Source of the DNA: Winogradskyella sediminis
GTDB lineage: Bacteria; Bacteroidota; Bacteroidia; Flavobacteriales; Flavobacteriaceae
Assembly (NCBI RefSeq): GCF_003387355.1
Contig: NZ_QUNH01000004.1
Location: 119,854 to 183,853, forward strand
Length of the DNA stretch: 64,000 nucleotides
Reading direction: 5' to 3'
Below the pieces are notes generated by a model. It was not told the origin of the DNA and did not search any database. It was given only the letters and a program-made list of their open reading frames with translations. Shown here piece by piece: positions 9,161 through 17,659 of this stretch. Position 1 is the first letter of the stretch, and every line of letters starts with the position of its first letter. The translations under genes and the position numbers were made by a program.

Positions 9161-10072
9161 ATGAAATTAAATATACAGAACGAAACCTCCCGTCTTAGAG
9201 CCGTTATATTAGGTACAGCCGAAAGTATAGGTGCTATGCCGTCACTTGATCAGGCGTACGATCCTAAATCTATTTTGCATATTAAGGCAGGTACTTATCC
9301 TATAGAAAGTGATATGCAGAAAGAAATGGATGCTGTTGCGGAAGTATTGGAAAAGTATGATGTAAAAGTTTACAGACCTGAAGTCATTAAGGATTACAAC
9401 CAAATATTCTCTAGAGATATAGCCTTTGTTATAGAAGATAAATTTATAAAAGCAAATATATTACCAGATCGCGAGCGCGAATATGACGCCATTCAGCATG
9501 TACTTAATACAATCGATAAGGATAATATTATTACACTACCAGAGGAATGCCATGTAGAAGGTGGAGACGTTATGCCATGGAATGATTATATATTTGTAGG
9601 CACCTATTCTGGTGATGATTATCCAGATTATATTACTGCCAGAACCAATATGGATGCTGTCATTGCTTTGCAAGAATTATTTCCTCATAAAACCGTAAAA
9701 TCCTTTGAACTACGTAAATCTAATACAGATGCTAAAGAAAATGCATTGCATTTAGATTGCTGTTTTCAACCTATCGGAAGTGATAAAGCTATACTTCATA
9801 AAAATGGATTTCTAAATGAAAAAGAGTACAATTGGTTATTAAATTTCTTCGGGAAAGAAAATGTATTTGAAATTACAAAAGAAGAAATGTATAACATGAA
9901 TAGTAACGTATTTTCAATCGCGGAAGATGTTGTTATTTCTGAACGCAATTTTACCAGATTAAATACTTGGCTACGTGAGCATGGTATTACGGTAGAAGAA
10001 GTCCCTTATGCAGAGATTGCCAAACAAGAAGGGTTGCTAAGATGCTCTACATTGCCACTAATAAGAGATTAA
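9161..10072 (+). CDS. Guanidino-group hydrolase, DDAH/arginine deiminase fold
   Basis: This 303-residue protein of the pentein (guanidino-group-modifying) superfamily acts on arginine-like substrates in the cytoplasm. Active-site elements are the Asp/Glu in FSRDIAFVIED, the strongly conserved HVEGGDV motif, the His of NALHLDCCFQPI and the nucleophilic Cys near the C terminus (GLLRCSTLPLIRD). In related flavobacteria such proteins are annotated as dimethylarginine dimethylaminohydrolase family; the true substrate (dimethylarginine, arginine or a derivative) cannot be read from sequence. Its stop codon directly abuts the convergent acyl-CoA-binding gene. A second pentein, ctlX, lies about 10 kb downstream. 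Confidence 0.88.
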   Translation: MKLNIQNETSRLRAVILGTAESIGAMPSLDQAYDPKSILHIKAGTYPIESDMQKEMDAVAEVLEKYDVKVYRPEVIKDYNQIFSRDIAFVIEDKFIKANILPDREREYDAIQHVLNTIDKDNIITLPEECHVEGGDVMPWNDYIFVGTYSGDDYPDYITARTNMDAVIALQELFPHKTVKSFELRKSNTDAKENALHLDCCFQPIGSDKAILHKNGFLNEKEYNWLLNFFGKENVFEITKEEMYNMNSNVFSIAEDVVISERNFTRLNTWLREHGITVEEVPYAEIAKQEGLLRCSTLPLIRD

Positions 10073-10339
10073 TTAGCGTCGATACAAGAAGTACTTTGTA
10101 ACAAGATTAATATATTCTTGTTTCGCTTCGTCTTTAGAAATGTCTTTAACTTGAAATAGCGCGTTGGCTTTAAACGCATTAATAATAGGTTTACGACTGC
10201 TCGGACGATCGTAATTATCCGTCGCTTTTTTGAAATAAGCATAGAGGCGAAGTAAAAAATCCGCAGGAAAAGGCTCTGTATGATCGTTTACACGATTTAC
10301 AGCGTCTTTAAATTCTATATCTAATTCTTCGGGAGTCAT
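10073..10339 (-). CDS. Acyl-CoA-binding protein
   Basis: This 88-residue protein has the length of the acyl-CoA-binding protein (ACBP) family, a four-helix bundle that carries long-chain acyl-CoA. Family features are LRLYAYFKKATDNYDRPS (helix 2), FKANALFQVKDISKDEAKQEYI (helices 3-4) and the closing VTKYF segment. The usual KW.AW motif is changed to AKANALFQV, so it is a divergent, bacterial-type member. Its ATG overlaps the psd stop (ATGA, 4 bases), so it is the last gene of the LUD-cdsA-psd operon, which places it with phospholipid synthesis. Confidence 0.85.
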   Translation of the reverse strand: MTPEELDIEFKDAVNRVNDHTEPFPADFLLRLYAYFKKATDNYDRPSSRKPIINAFKANALFQVKDISKDEAKQEYINLVTKYFLYRR

Positions 10340-10989
10340 TTCATTTCTGCGATGATGCTTTCACCACCACGAACTTTTTGATTAAGTTCTACTTTAATTT
10401 CAGCGTCTAAAGGTAAGAATAAATCTACTCGTGACCCAAATTTTATAAATCCAGAATCAGATCCTTGTGCTGCTTTGTCATTAACTTTAGCATAGTTTAC
10501 AATACGTTTTGCTAATGCACCTGCAATTTGTCTGTATAATACCTTGCCAAAACTTTCATTTTCAACAACTACTGTAGTACGTTCATTTTCTTCACTTGCT
10601 TTAGGGTGCCAAGCGACTAAAAACTTTCCTGGATGGTACTTACTAAAAGTAACATTCCCCGAAATCGGGTAACGGGTAACATGAACATTAACAGGAGACA
10701 TAAATACAGAAACTTGAATGCGTTTATCTTTAAAAACCTCATTTTCTTCAACTTCTTCAATAACCACAACTTTGCCATCTACAGGCGATAACGCTTGTTT
10801 TTCATTAGGATGTGTATGACGTTTTGGATTTCTGAAAAACTGTAAAATTAAAATGAATAATGCTAAAACGACTAGCATTAAACCTTTTCTTAGCCATTCA
10901 TTAACAATAAATTCATCAATTAAAAAAAATGAACCCACAACAATAACGAGTGTTATAAATATAATTTTGTGACCTTCTTTATGAAACAT
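10336..10989 (-). CDS. psd: Phosphatidylserine decarboxylase family protein
   Basis: This 217-residue membrane enzyme would make phosphatidylethanolamine from phosphatidylserine. It matches the short, archaeal-like PSD-related type found in Bacteroidota. The N terminus has two membrane helices (IIFITLVIVVGSFFLIDEF and LMLVVLALFILILQFF). The core contains LSPVDGKVVVIEEV, VHVTRYPISG and the autocatalytic Gly-Ser in FIKFGSRVDLF, where cleavage creates the pyruvoyl cofactor. It follows cdsA by 12 bases and overlaps the ACBP gene by 4. Confidence 0.93.
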   Translation of the reverse strand: MFHKEGHKIIFITLVIVVGSFFLIDEFIVNEWLRKGLMLVVLALFILILQFFRNPKRHTHPNEKQALSPVDGKVVVIEEVEENEVFKDKRIQVSVFMSPVNVHVTRYPISGNVTFSKYHPGKFLVAWHPKASEENERTTVVVENESFGKVLYRQIAGALAKRIVNYAKVNDKAAQGSDSGFIKFGSRVDLFLPLDAEIKVELNQKVRGGESIIAEMK

Positions 10990-11001
10990 AGTCTAAATTT
11001 C

Positions 11002-11817
11002 TTAAAAGTGAATAATTCTTAAAAATAAATATATAAATGGAGCTGCAAAGATAATACTATCTAAGCGATCTAAAAGGCCTCCATGTCCTGGCATAATAGA
11101 ACCACTATCTTTAACTTCTGCTTGGCGTTTAAATTTTGATTCTATAAGATCTCCGAATGTACCAAAAACACTCACAATAATAGCTAGAATGAGCCAGGGC
11201 GTAAAGTTAAGTGTTTCTGTGTACAATGCTATAAAATAGCTCGATATACAAGCAAAAAATAATCCACCAAGGAAACCTTCAACTGTTTTTTTTGGTGATA
11301 TACTGGGAAACAGTTTTTGTTTTCCAAAATTCTTTCCAACCATATAAGCTGCACTATCATTAACCCAAATAAGTATAAAACCACCTAGCAATAACAATGG
11401 AGTAAAGGCTTTATGATAATTAGATATAAGAAGCATAAAAATAAATCCACTTGTTAAATAAAATGTTGAGGCGATAAATCGTTTGGATTCAAAAAGGGGA
11501 ATGCGTTTCGATGTAAAAAGATCTTTGATTAAAATAAGATTGACAAATATGGTAATTACTAATAATATCTGAGTAGCCTCATCACCCACAATATTTGTAG
11601 TATTGTGTACTCTTAAATACCAAAACCCTCCATATAAAATTAGGAAAATAGCGTACTGTATGTAAGATTTTAACTTTATTAAACGGCTAAATTCCATTAA
11701 GCAAATAATACCAAAAATGCCAATTAAAATAGCTAAGGCAACTTCGGAATAAAGAGAACCAATTAAAAGTAAAACATAGATAGCACCAGAAATGGCTCTT
11801 GTTGCTAGTTCTTTCAT
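11002..11817 (-). CDS. cdsA: Phosphatidate cytidylyltransferase
   Basis: This polytopic inner-membrane enzyme (271 residues) makes CDP-diacylglycerol from phosphatidic acid and CTP, the common precursor of phospholipids. At least six hydrophobic helices are visible. The CdsA signature region covers SPKKTVEGFLGG and the C-terminal SKFKRQAEVKDSGSIMPGHG followed by GLLDRLDS, which holds the metal-binding acidic residues. It overlaps the upstream LUD gene by one base (TAATG), so the two are translationally coupled, and sits 12 bases before psd, the next steps of the same pathway. Confidence 0.97.
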   Translation of the reverse strand: MKELATRAISGAIYVLLLIGSLYSEVALAILIGIFGIICLMEFSRLIKLKSYIQYAIFLILYGGFWYLRVHNTTNIVGDEATQILLVITIFVNLILIKDLFTSKRIPLFESKRFIASTFYLTSGFIFMLLISNYHKAFTPLLLLGGFILIWVNDSAAYMVGKNFGKQKLFPSISPKKTVEGFLGGLFFACISSYFIALYTETLNFTPWLILAIIVSVFGTFGDLIESKFKRQAEVKDSGSIMPGHGGLLDRLDSIIFAAPFIYLFLRIIHF

Positions 11818-12425
11818 TATAAGTCTTCTAGTAAAAGTAGGTATAGGTTTTTAGAACTACTTCCATAGGTAAGAAAGTCCTTGTCTTCAGCTGTTTTAAA
11901 ATGCTTTATTGTAGTAATATTGGTAGGTATTTTTGTTTTGCTCTTTGCTTTAATACCTTTTAATCCTTCTCCTATAGTTTCTACAAATTGACTTGTAGTA
12001 GCGTAGATGATAAAATGATCTGGTAATTCTATTAATTTTTTTTCTGCAATTTGATTTGAAGAGATCAATAACGAACCATCATCCGAGATTAAATACTCAC
12101 ATGTAGATAAAAAATAAGTGCTTTCAGAGAGTTTTGTGGTGCTATTAAGGTTAAAATCTTTAAATAATTCTGTTAAACGTTGATCAATAGCAAAAACTTT
12201 ATCATCATGCCAATTATTTTCATCTAAGATCGCATTGAAACTTTCTTTAACTTCTTCGAGATTTTCACAATACAAAAACTTACCTCCATTACCTTTAAAG
12301 TTAATTGTAAAACGTTCGTCTACAGGTAGCTTAACTTCAGGCATGTACTTGCCACGCTCTTGATTTGGTATGTGTTCTTCAGTCTTTTCAGACTTTTTTC
12401 CGAAGAATTTACGAAATAAGCTCAT
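11817..12425 (-). CDS. LUD domain (LutC-like) protein
   Basis: This 202-residue protein resembles the LUD (LutB/LutC, former DUF162) domain, a Rossmann-like fold seen in lactate-utilisation proteins. Supporting segments are FLSTCEYLISDDGSLLISSNQ and the TTSQFVETIGEGLKGIKAKSK region, plus the position upstream of cdsA that is common in flavobacteria. No LutA or LutB partner lies nearby, so a role in lactate oxidation is not supported. The N terminus (MSLFRKFFGKKSEKTEE) is basic and amphipathic. It is the first gene of the minus-strand lipid operon, with its own promoter just after the ftsH terminator. Confidence 0.75.
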   Translation of the reverse strand: MSLFRKFFGKKSEKTEEHIPNQERGKYMPEVKLPVDERFTINFKGNGGKFLYCENLEEVKESFNAILDENNWHDDKVFAIDQRLTELFKDFNLNSTTKLSESTYFLSTCEYLISDDGSLLISSNQIAEKKLIELPDHFIIYATTSQFVETIGEGLKGIKAKSKTKIPTNITTIKHFKTAEDKDFLTYGSSSKNLYLLLLEDL

Positions 12426-12464
12426 TCAATAATTGCTATTAATCCTTATAATTGGTGTGATTCC

Positions 12465-12472
12465 CAAATATA
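12465..12472 (-). promoter_or_regulatory. Promoter -7 element for the LUD-cdsA-psd-ACBP operon
   Basis: Read on the minus strand this is TATATTTG, an exact TAnnTTTG match, starting where the T-tract of the ftsH terminator ends. The predicted transcript start gives a leader of about 35 bases before the LUD gene. Confidence 0.65.
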
Positions 12473-12511
12473 AAAAAACTTAAATTAACATGGGGTTAAT
12501 TTAAGTTTTTT
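12473..12511 (-). terminator. Intrinsic terminator after ftsH
   Basis: A perfect 17-bp stem (12473-12489 with 12495-12511) has a 5-base loop and T-tracts on both sides, so it could work in either direction. It ends the rsfS-ftsH transcript 25 bases after ftsH. Confidence 0.9.
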
Positions 12512-12536
12512 ATATGATTGTAAGATTTAGACTATA

Positions 12537-14528
12537 TTATTCTTCCTCTTTTGAGAGAATGTCTTGATTGTTTTTTTCAACAGTTTCTTTTTGATCCTCT
12601 GCTAGCTGTGCAGAATTTTCAAAGGCACGTTTTCCAAAAATCTTTTCAAGATTATCTTTGAAAATAACTTCTTTGTCTAATAAGACTTCAGCCAATTCGG
12701 TAAGTTTATCTTTATTATTTTCTAGTAATTTAATAGCACGCTGATATTGTTCTTCAATAATATCAGAAATTTCTCTATCTATAAGTTCTGCTGTTTTTTC
12801 ACTATATGGTTTTGTAAAACCGTATTCTGATTGTCCTGAAGAATCATAATAAGTTAAGTTTCCTACTTTATCGCTAAGCCCATAAACTGTTACCATAGCT
12901 CTGGCTTGTTTGGTCACCTTTTCCAAATCACTTAATGCACCAGTAGAAATCTTATCAAAAATTACTTTTTCAGCAGCTCTACCACCTAAAGCAGCACACA
13001 TTTCATCTAGCATTTGCTCTGGGTGTACAATTAAGCGCTCTTCTGGTAAGTACCAAGCGGCACCTAAGGAACGACCTCTAGGTACAATCGTTACTTTTAC
13101 TAATGGAGCAGCATGCTCTAACATCCAACTCACTGTAGCATGGCCAGCTTCGTGAAATGCAACAGCTCTCTTTTCTTCAGGTGTAATAATCTTGTTTTTC
13201 TTTTCTAATCCACCAATAATTCTATCAACGGCATCTAAGAAATCTTGTTTGTTTACTGATTTTTTACCTTTTCTGGCAGCAATTAATGCCGCTTCATTAC
13301 ATACGTTAGCAATATCTGCTCCAGAGAAACCAGGAGTTTGTTTCGCTAAGAAATCTATATCTAAGGTTTCTTCTTTTTTAAGTGGACGTAAATGCACTTC
13401 AAAAATTTCTTTACGCTCTCTAACATCTGGAAGATCTACATAAATCTGGCGGTCAAAACGACCAGCTCTCATCAGAGCACTATCTAAAACGTCTGCACGG
13501 TTTGTTGCTGCTAATACAATAACGTTTGTATTGGTACCAAAACCATCCATCTCGGTTAAGAGTTGATTTAGAGTGTTTTCGCGTTCATCGTTAGAACCAG
13601 ACATGTTATTTTTACCTCTTGCTCTACCGATAGCATCAATCTCATCAATAAATATAATGGAAGGTGATTTTTCTTTTGCTTGCTTAAATAAATCTCTTAC
13701 TCTAGAGGCACCTACACCAACAAACATCTCTACAAAGTCTGAACCGGATAATGAAAAGAAAGGCACTTTAGCTTCACCAGCAACAGCTTTTGCTAATAAT
13801 GTTTTACCAGTTCCTGGAGGTCCTACAAGTAATGCTCCTTTAGGAATTTTTCCACCTAAAGCAGTATATTTTTCTGGGAATTTTAAGAAATCTACAATCT
13901 CTTGTACTTCTTCTTTAGCGCCTTCTAGTCCAGCGACATCTTTAAATGAAGTCTTGGTGTCTATTTTTTCATCAAAGAGTTTAGCTTTAGACTTTCCGAT
14001 ATTAAAAATCTGTCCGCCAGCTCCTCCGCCACCGCCTCCAGACATACGACGCATAATAAAGATCCAGACTCCGATAATTAATATAAATGGTAATAAGGTG
14101 AGTAGAAAATCTCCCCAAACATTATGTTCGGTTTCGTATACTAATTCGGTTTGAAGATTATTTTCTTTGATAACCTCGTTAACTTCTTTTTCGAAATTCT
14201 GAAGATCCCCAAATTCAAACTTATAGTTTGGAACAGGTGTTACAGAAGGAAATATAGAATTAGGTTCCGTTTTTTTATGCTCAGATTGTTCTTTTGCTTC
14301 TTTCGTAAGGTAGACTCTTGCTTCTCGCTTATTTACAATTTCAATTTTTGAAACTTCACCTTGACTTAGATAATCTAAGAATTGAGCAGGAGTAGTCTGT
14401 GTACCTGTAGAATCCCCAAACCCACCAGAAAAAATCTGGACAGATAGGAATATAGCAATGATAATTCCGTAGATCCAGTACGGATTTAATTTGGGTTTTT
14501 TGTTTAAGTTTTTATTGTCTTTAGCCAT
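12537..14528 (-). CDS. ftsH: ATP-dependent zinc metalloprotease FtsH
   Basis: This hexameric inner-membrane protease (663 residues) degrades misfolded membrane proteins and short-lived regulators. Order of elements: membrane helix 1 at about 18-36; periplasmic region; membrane helix 2 at about 141-160; Gly-rich linker GGGGGGAGGQIF; AAA domain with Walker A GPPGTGKT, Walker B IIFIDEIDAIG and the second region of homology LMRAGRFDRQIYVDLP; and the peptidase with zinc motif HEAGH plus the distal Asp in GALSDLEKVTKQA. The C-terminal tail is acidic. It is 17 bases downstream of rsfS and co-transcribed with it. Confidence 0.98.
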   Translation of the reverse strand: MAKDNKNLNKKPKLNPYWIYGIIIAIFLSVQIFSGGFGDSTGTQTTPAQFLDYLSQGEVSKIEIVNKREARVYLTKEAKEQSEHKKTEPNSIFPSVTPVPNYKFEFGDLQNFEKEVNEVIKENNLQTELVYETEHNVWGDFLLTLLPFILIIGVWIFIMRRMSGGGGGGAGGQIFNIGKSKAKLFDEKIDTKTSFKDVAGLEGAKEEVQEIVDFLKFPEKYTALGGKIPKGALLVGPPGTGKTLLAKAVAGEAKVPFFSLSGSDFVEMFVGVGASRVRDLFKQAKEKSPSIIFIDEIDAIGRARGKNNMSGSNDERENTLNQLLTEMDGFGTNTNVIVLAATNRADVLDSALMRAGRFDRQIYVDLPDVRERKEIFEVHLRPLKKEETLDIDFLAKQTPGFSGADIANVCNEAALIAARKGKKSVNKQDFLDAVDRIIGGLEKKNKIITPEEKRAVAFHEAGHATVSWMLEHAAPLVKVTIVPRGRSLGAAWYLPEERLIVHPEQMLDEMCAALGGRAAEKVIFDKISTGALSDLEKVTKQARAMVTVYGLSDKVGNLTYYDSSGQSEYGFTKPYSEKTAELIDREISDIIEEQYQRAIKLLENNKDKLTELAEVLLDKEVIFKDNLEKIFGKRAFENSAQLAEDQKETVEKNNQDILSKEEE

Positions 14529-14545
14529 TCGTAGCGTTTCTCTTT

Positions 14546-14917
14546 TTAGTAACTAGTTTCTATTCGGGTTATTTTAGCATCTCCCCAAAGTTCTTCAATA
14601 TCGTAGTATTCTCTTATGTGTTTTTGAAACACATGTACAACAACATTAACATAATCCATTAAGACCCATTCGGCATTTTCTGTACCTTCAACGTGCCAAG
14701 GTTTGTCTTTAAGTGTTTTGCTAACTTGTTTTTGAATAGAACCGACGATTGCGTTTACTTGCGTGTTTGAAGACCCTTCGCAGATAATAAAATAATCACA
14801 AACAGTATTTTCAATTTCTCTTAAATCTAGTAATGTTATTTCTTTTCCTTTAACATCTTCAATACCTCCTATAATTGATGTAATGAGTTGGTCTGTAGGG
14901 ATTTTATCTTTCGTCAT
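14546..14917 (-). CDS. rsfS: Ribosomal silencing factor RsfS
   Basis: This 123-residue Iojap/RsfS protein binds L14 on the 50S subunit and blocks subunit joining when nutrients are scarce. Family segments are CDYFIICEGSSNTQVNAI, WHVEGTENAEWVLMDY and VVVHVFQKHIREYYDIEELW. It is the first gene of a two-gene transcript with ftsH. A TAACTTTG promoter lies just upstream, which supports the ATG at 14917. Confidence 0.96.
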   Translation of the reverse strand: MTKDKIPTDQLITSIIGGIEDVKGKEITLLDLREIENTVCDYFIICEGSSNTQVNAIVGSIQKQVSKTLKDKPWHVEGTENAEWVLMDYVNVVVHVFQKHIREYYDIEELWGDAKITRIETSY

Positions 14918-14937
14918 TAAATTGTATTAATTTTGTG

Positions 14938-14945
14938 CAAAGTTA
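14938..14945 (-). promoter_or_regulatory. Promoter -7 element for rsfS-ftsH
   Basis: On the minus strand this reads TAACTTTG (TAnnTTTG). The distance to the rsfS ATG is 20 bases, so the mRNA leader would be about 14 bases. Confidence 0.6.
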
Positions 14946-15011
14946 TTATTTTTTTAGTTCTTGTGCGCGCATATTGTCATAAGAAAAATATAAAATAAAA
15001 TTGCCTATTAA

Positions 15012-15743
15012 ATGTACATAATCAAACTTAATGCCATTGACTCTACTAATACATATCTCAAAGAGATATCTTCTGTGTCATTACCTCAAGATTACACTGT
15101 GGTGGTTGCCGAATTACAGACCAAAGGTAGAGGGCAAATGGGAGCTGAATGGATAGCCGAAAGTGGTAAGAACCTTACAGCGAGTGTGTTTAAAAGGTTT
15201 ACTGCATTTAATGTTACAGATCAGTTTTATATTAGTATGACTGTTTCTTTGGCTATTATTAGAGCATTAAGTAGCTTTAAAATTCCTCGATTACATATAA
15301 AATGGCCTAACGACATTTTGTCAGCAGACCGTAAGTTATGTGGTATTTTAATTGAAAATGTCATAAAAAATAATAGACTACAAGGTTCAATTATTGGATT
15401 TGGCTTAAATGTAAACCAAAAAAGTTTCGATAATTTACCACAAGCTTCCTCAATGAGTTTGCTTACTGGTGTCATTTATAATAAGGAAGAAGTCCTTTCA
15501 GAGTTACTAAAACAATTAAAAATTTATTTTACACTATTAGAACAAAAGAAGCTTCTCGAAATTAAATCGGAATACGAAAGTCTTCTTTTTAGAAAAAATA
15601 AGCCATCAACCTTTAGAACACCTAAAGATGATAGCTTTTCTGGTATTATTCAAGGTGTCACCGAAACGGGACAATTACAAGTTTGGACAGAAGATGATAT
15701 CATTAAAACCTTTGATTTAAAGGAGGTTAAATTAATGTATTAA
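15012..15743 (+). CDS. birA: Biotin--[acetyl-CoA-carboxylase] ligase
   Basis: This 243-residue monofunctional biotin protein ligase attaches biotin to carrier proteins such as AccB through biotinyl-AMP. The catalytic segments are TKGRGQMGAEWIAESGKNLT (biotin/ATP loop), IKWPNDILSADRKLCGILIE (catalytic Lys) and IIGFGLNVNQ. A small C-terminal SH3-like domain follows (GIIQGVTETGQLQVWTEDD). There is no N-terminal helix-turn-helix, so it is not a repressor. It diverges from rsfS. A weak promoter, TTG (14974-14976) with 19 bases to TAAAATTG, precedes the ATG by 8 bases. Confidence 0.95.
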   Translation: MYIIKLNAIDSTNTYLKEISSVSLPQDYTVVVAELQTKGRGQMGAEWIAESGKNLTASVFKRFTAFNVTDQFYISMTVSLAIIRALSSFKIPRLHIKWPNDILSADRKLCGILIENVIKNNRLQGSIIGFGLNVNQKSFDNLPQASSMSLLTGVIYNKEEVLSELLKQLKIYFTLLEQKKLLEIKSEYESLLFRKNKPSTFRTPKDDSFSGIIQGVTETGQLQVWTEDDIIKTFDLKEVKLMY

Positions 15744-15761
15744 TTCATCTTTTTGATATGG

Positions 15762-16157
15762 TTAAACCTTTGTTTTCATATTAGTGACTAATGTTTCTAT
15801 AAATTTACTAATTGGGCCTTTAATCATCATACCCATCATAGCATTAAACTCTCCTTCAAAATTTAATTTTACGTCCGTTTTTTCTGGTTCAACTTCGGTG
15901 ATATTCGCAACTAATGCAAAATCTAATTTTCCGCCAGCAGCACCTAAAACGATTTTGTTATAAGGAATAGCTTCTTTTTTCTTTAAAATAATCTCTGGCA
16001 TTCCTTTTAACGCGAAAAGAAATTTATCATTTTCTAAAACTTCAAATTTGCTGATGTTTTCTGGCATTAAGCTCTCAAAATTTTTAACATCAGAAAGAAA
16101 GTTGAATGTGTCTTCTGCAGATTTATCTAGAGTTACTTTAGGTGATTCTAATTTCAT
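15762..16157 (-). CDS. SRPBCC-family protein
   Basis: This 131-residue protein has the size and pattern of the START/SRPBCC (Bet v1-like) fold, which forms a hydrophobic ligand pocket. Supporting features are the opening strand and helix (VTLDKSAEDTFNFLSDVKNFESLMPENI), the central strands FLFALKGMPEIILKK and ALVANITEVEPEKTDVKLNFEG, and a long C-terminal helix after GPISKFIETL. No catalytic residues can be assigned and the ligand is unknown. It is convergent with birA, and pyrE lies 121 bases upstream on the same strand. Confidence 0.75.
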   Translation of the reverse strand: MKLESPKVTLDKSAEDTFNFLSDVKNFESLMPENISKFEVLENDKFLFALKGMPEIILKKKEAIPYNKIVLGAAGGKLDFALVANITEVEPEKTDVKLNFEGEFNAMMGMMIKGPISKFIETLVTNMKTKV

Positions 16158-16278
16158 GTGTATTGTTTTAACTAGTTTGTTTTTAAGTATAAAGGTGTAC
16201 TGTAACTATTCACTTTAATGAGAAACCGTAAACAGTTTTATAACCTTTACAACCGTAAGTGTTTTTCCTAAATAGCTA

Positions 16279-16923
16279 TCAATTAGCATTCCATTCACTA
16301 GGATTGGCATTCCATTGTGCTAAAATGTCTTGTTGTTCTTTAGTGATATAGAAGGTGTCGAGGGCTTGTTCTAACAAGTTTTCGTAATTACCCAATGTAT
16401 GTAGTTCTACATCAGCGTCTTTAAAGTTTTTAGAGGCAACATCAAATCCGTAAGAGAAAATAGCGACCATACCTTTAACATTGACTTCAGCTTCCTTTAA
16501 TGCTTTTACAGCATTAAGACTACTCATACCAGTACTTATTAAATCTTCTACAACAACAACTGTTTGGCCTTTTTCTATATACCCTTCAATTTGGTTTTGA
16601 CGACCGTGTTTTTTTGCTTCTGGTCTTACATAAACAAAAGGTAGATTTAAATATTCAGCCACTAAAGCACCTATGCCAATAGCACCTGTAGCAACACCAG
16701 CGATAACATCTGGTTTTCCATAAAGATCTTCTATGTTTTTAGCAATTGTAGCTCTAATATAATTCCGTATAGGAGGAAAAGAGAGTACAATACGGTTGTC
16801 ACAATATATTGGTGATTTCCAGCCAGATGCCCAAGTAAATGGATCGTTGGGTTGTAATTTTATAGCATTGATTTGCAATAAAACTTCGGCTGTTTTTTTG
16901 GCGGTATCTTTGTTAAAAATCAT
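16279..16923 (-). CDS. pyrE: Orotate phosphoribosyltransferase
   Basis: This 214-residue enzyme of UMP synthesis transfers ribose 5-phosphate from PRPP to orotate. The PRPP loop is VVVVEDLISTGMSS, the catalytic flexible loop has RPEAKKHGRQNQIEG, and the N-terminal substrate region contains FTWASGWKSPIYCDNR. The start is placed at the ATG at 16923 (MIFNKDTAKK). The frame stays open upstream to a TTG, but an exact promoter element lies just 4 bases before this ATG, so an upstream start is unlikely and the mRNA is probably leaderless. pyrE faces the Nudix gene in a compact divergent region. Confidence 0.97.
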   Translation of the reverse strand: MIFNKDTAKKTAEVLLQINAIKLQPNDPFTWASGWKSPIYCDNRIVLSFPPIRNYIRATIAKNIEDLYGKPDVIAGVATGAIGIGALVAEYLNLPFVYVRPEAKKHGRQNQIEGYIEKGQTVVVVEDLISTGMSSLNAVKALKEAEVNVKGMVAIFSYGFDVASKNFKDADVELHTLGNYENLLEQALDTFYITKEQQDILAQWNANPSEWNAN

Positions 16924-16927
16924 GTTA

Positions 16928-16935
16928 CAAAAATA
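16928..16935 (-). promoter_or_regulatory. Promoter -7 element of pyrE, leaderless geometry
   Basis: On the minus strand this reads TATTTTTG, an exact TAnnTTTG match. Only four bases (TAAC) separate it from the pyrE ATG, so transcription should begin at or within a base or two of the start codon. Confidence 0.55.
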
Positions 16936-17043
16936 ATGATTTTTCAAGGTTAGAAAATTTTAATCGAAAATAAATTTCATTTCAAATAGTTTCTCGTAAA
17001 AAATAATATTTTTACAATAGGAATGCTAAATATATACGCAACG

Positions 17044-17625
17044 ATGTACACCATATATGTAGGTGATAAGCCTATTATTTTAACTACAGAAACACAGAAA
17101 GAAACCGATTTTAAATCCTATCTTTTAAAGTCTGTAAATATTGGTAAGGTGATAAAGACCTTAAATAATACAGATTTAAAGGCTGTACATTTAGTTCATA
17201 AGAACGAAGAAAAACTGCTTAGCAAGTTTTTAAAGCTGCTACCTAATGTTGTTGCTGGTGGCGGAAAAGCGTATAATGCAAAAAACGAAATTCTTTTTAT
17301 TTATAGAAATGATAAGTGGGATTTGCCTAAAGGAAAAGCTGAACGAAAAGAAACAATTGAAGAAACTGCCATTAGGGAGGTGGAAGAGGAGACTGGAGTT
17401 ACAGGTTTAAAGATTAGAAAACCTTTACCAACGACGTATCATATATTTAAACGTCACGGGAAACTTAAGATTAAAATTACCTATTGGTTTGAAATGGTAA
17501 CCGATTTTGAAGGCAAATTACATCCGCAAGAAAACGAAGGTATTTCTAGAGTAGAATGGTTAGATGAAAAAGCATCTCAAAAAGCTTTGGAGAATAGCTA
17601 TGCTAATATTAGAATATTAGTTTAA
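17044..17625 (+). CDS. Nudix hydrolase
   Basis: This 193-residue Nudix protein hydrolyses a nucleoside diphosphate-linked substrate that cannot be specified. The Nudix box GKAERKETIEETAIREVEEETGV matches the GX5EX7REUXEEXGU consensus and follows LPKGK. An N-terminal extension of about 85 residues (MYTIYVGDKPIILTT) precedes the box; this form is common in Flavobacteriaceae. The start is uncertain: the ATG at 17044 matches the family N terminus, while an in-frame ATG at 17023 lies 8 bases after TATTTTTA and could be a leaderless start adding seven residues. It is divergent from pyrE. Confidence 0.88.
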   Translation: MYTIYVGDKPIILTTETQKETDFKSYLLKSVNIGKVIKTLNNTDLKAVHLVHKNEEKLLSKFLKLLPNVVAGGGKAYNAKNEILFIYRNDKWDLPKGKAERKETIEETAIREVEEETGVTGLKIRKPLPTTYHIFKRHGKLKIKITYWFEMVTDFEGKLHPQENEGISRVEWLDEKASQKALENSYANIRILV

Positions 17626-17659
17626 GCCTCAAGGACCATGTATTATACAGAATAGTAAG

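Noticed and set aside
13573..14154. 193-codon open frame on the plus strand
   Set aside because: It lies entirely opposite ftsH, with a low-complexity, Ser/Pro-rich product that reflects the reverse of the AAA domain.
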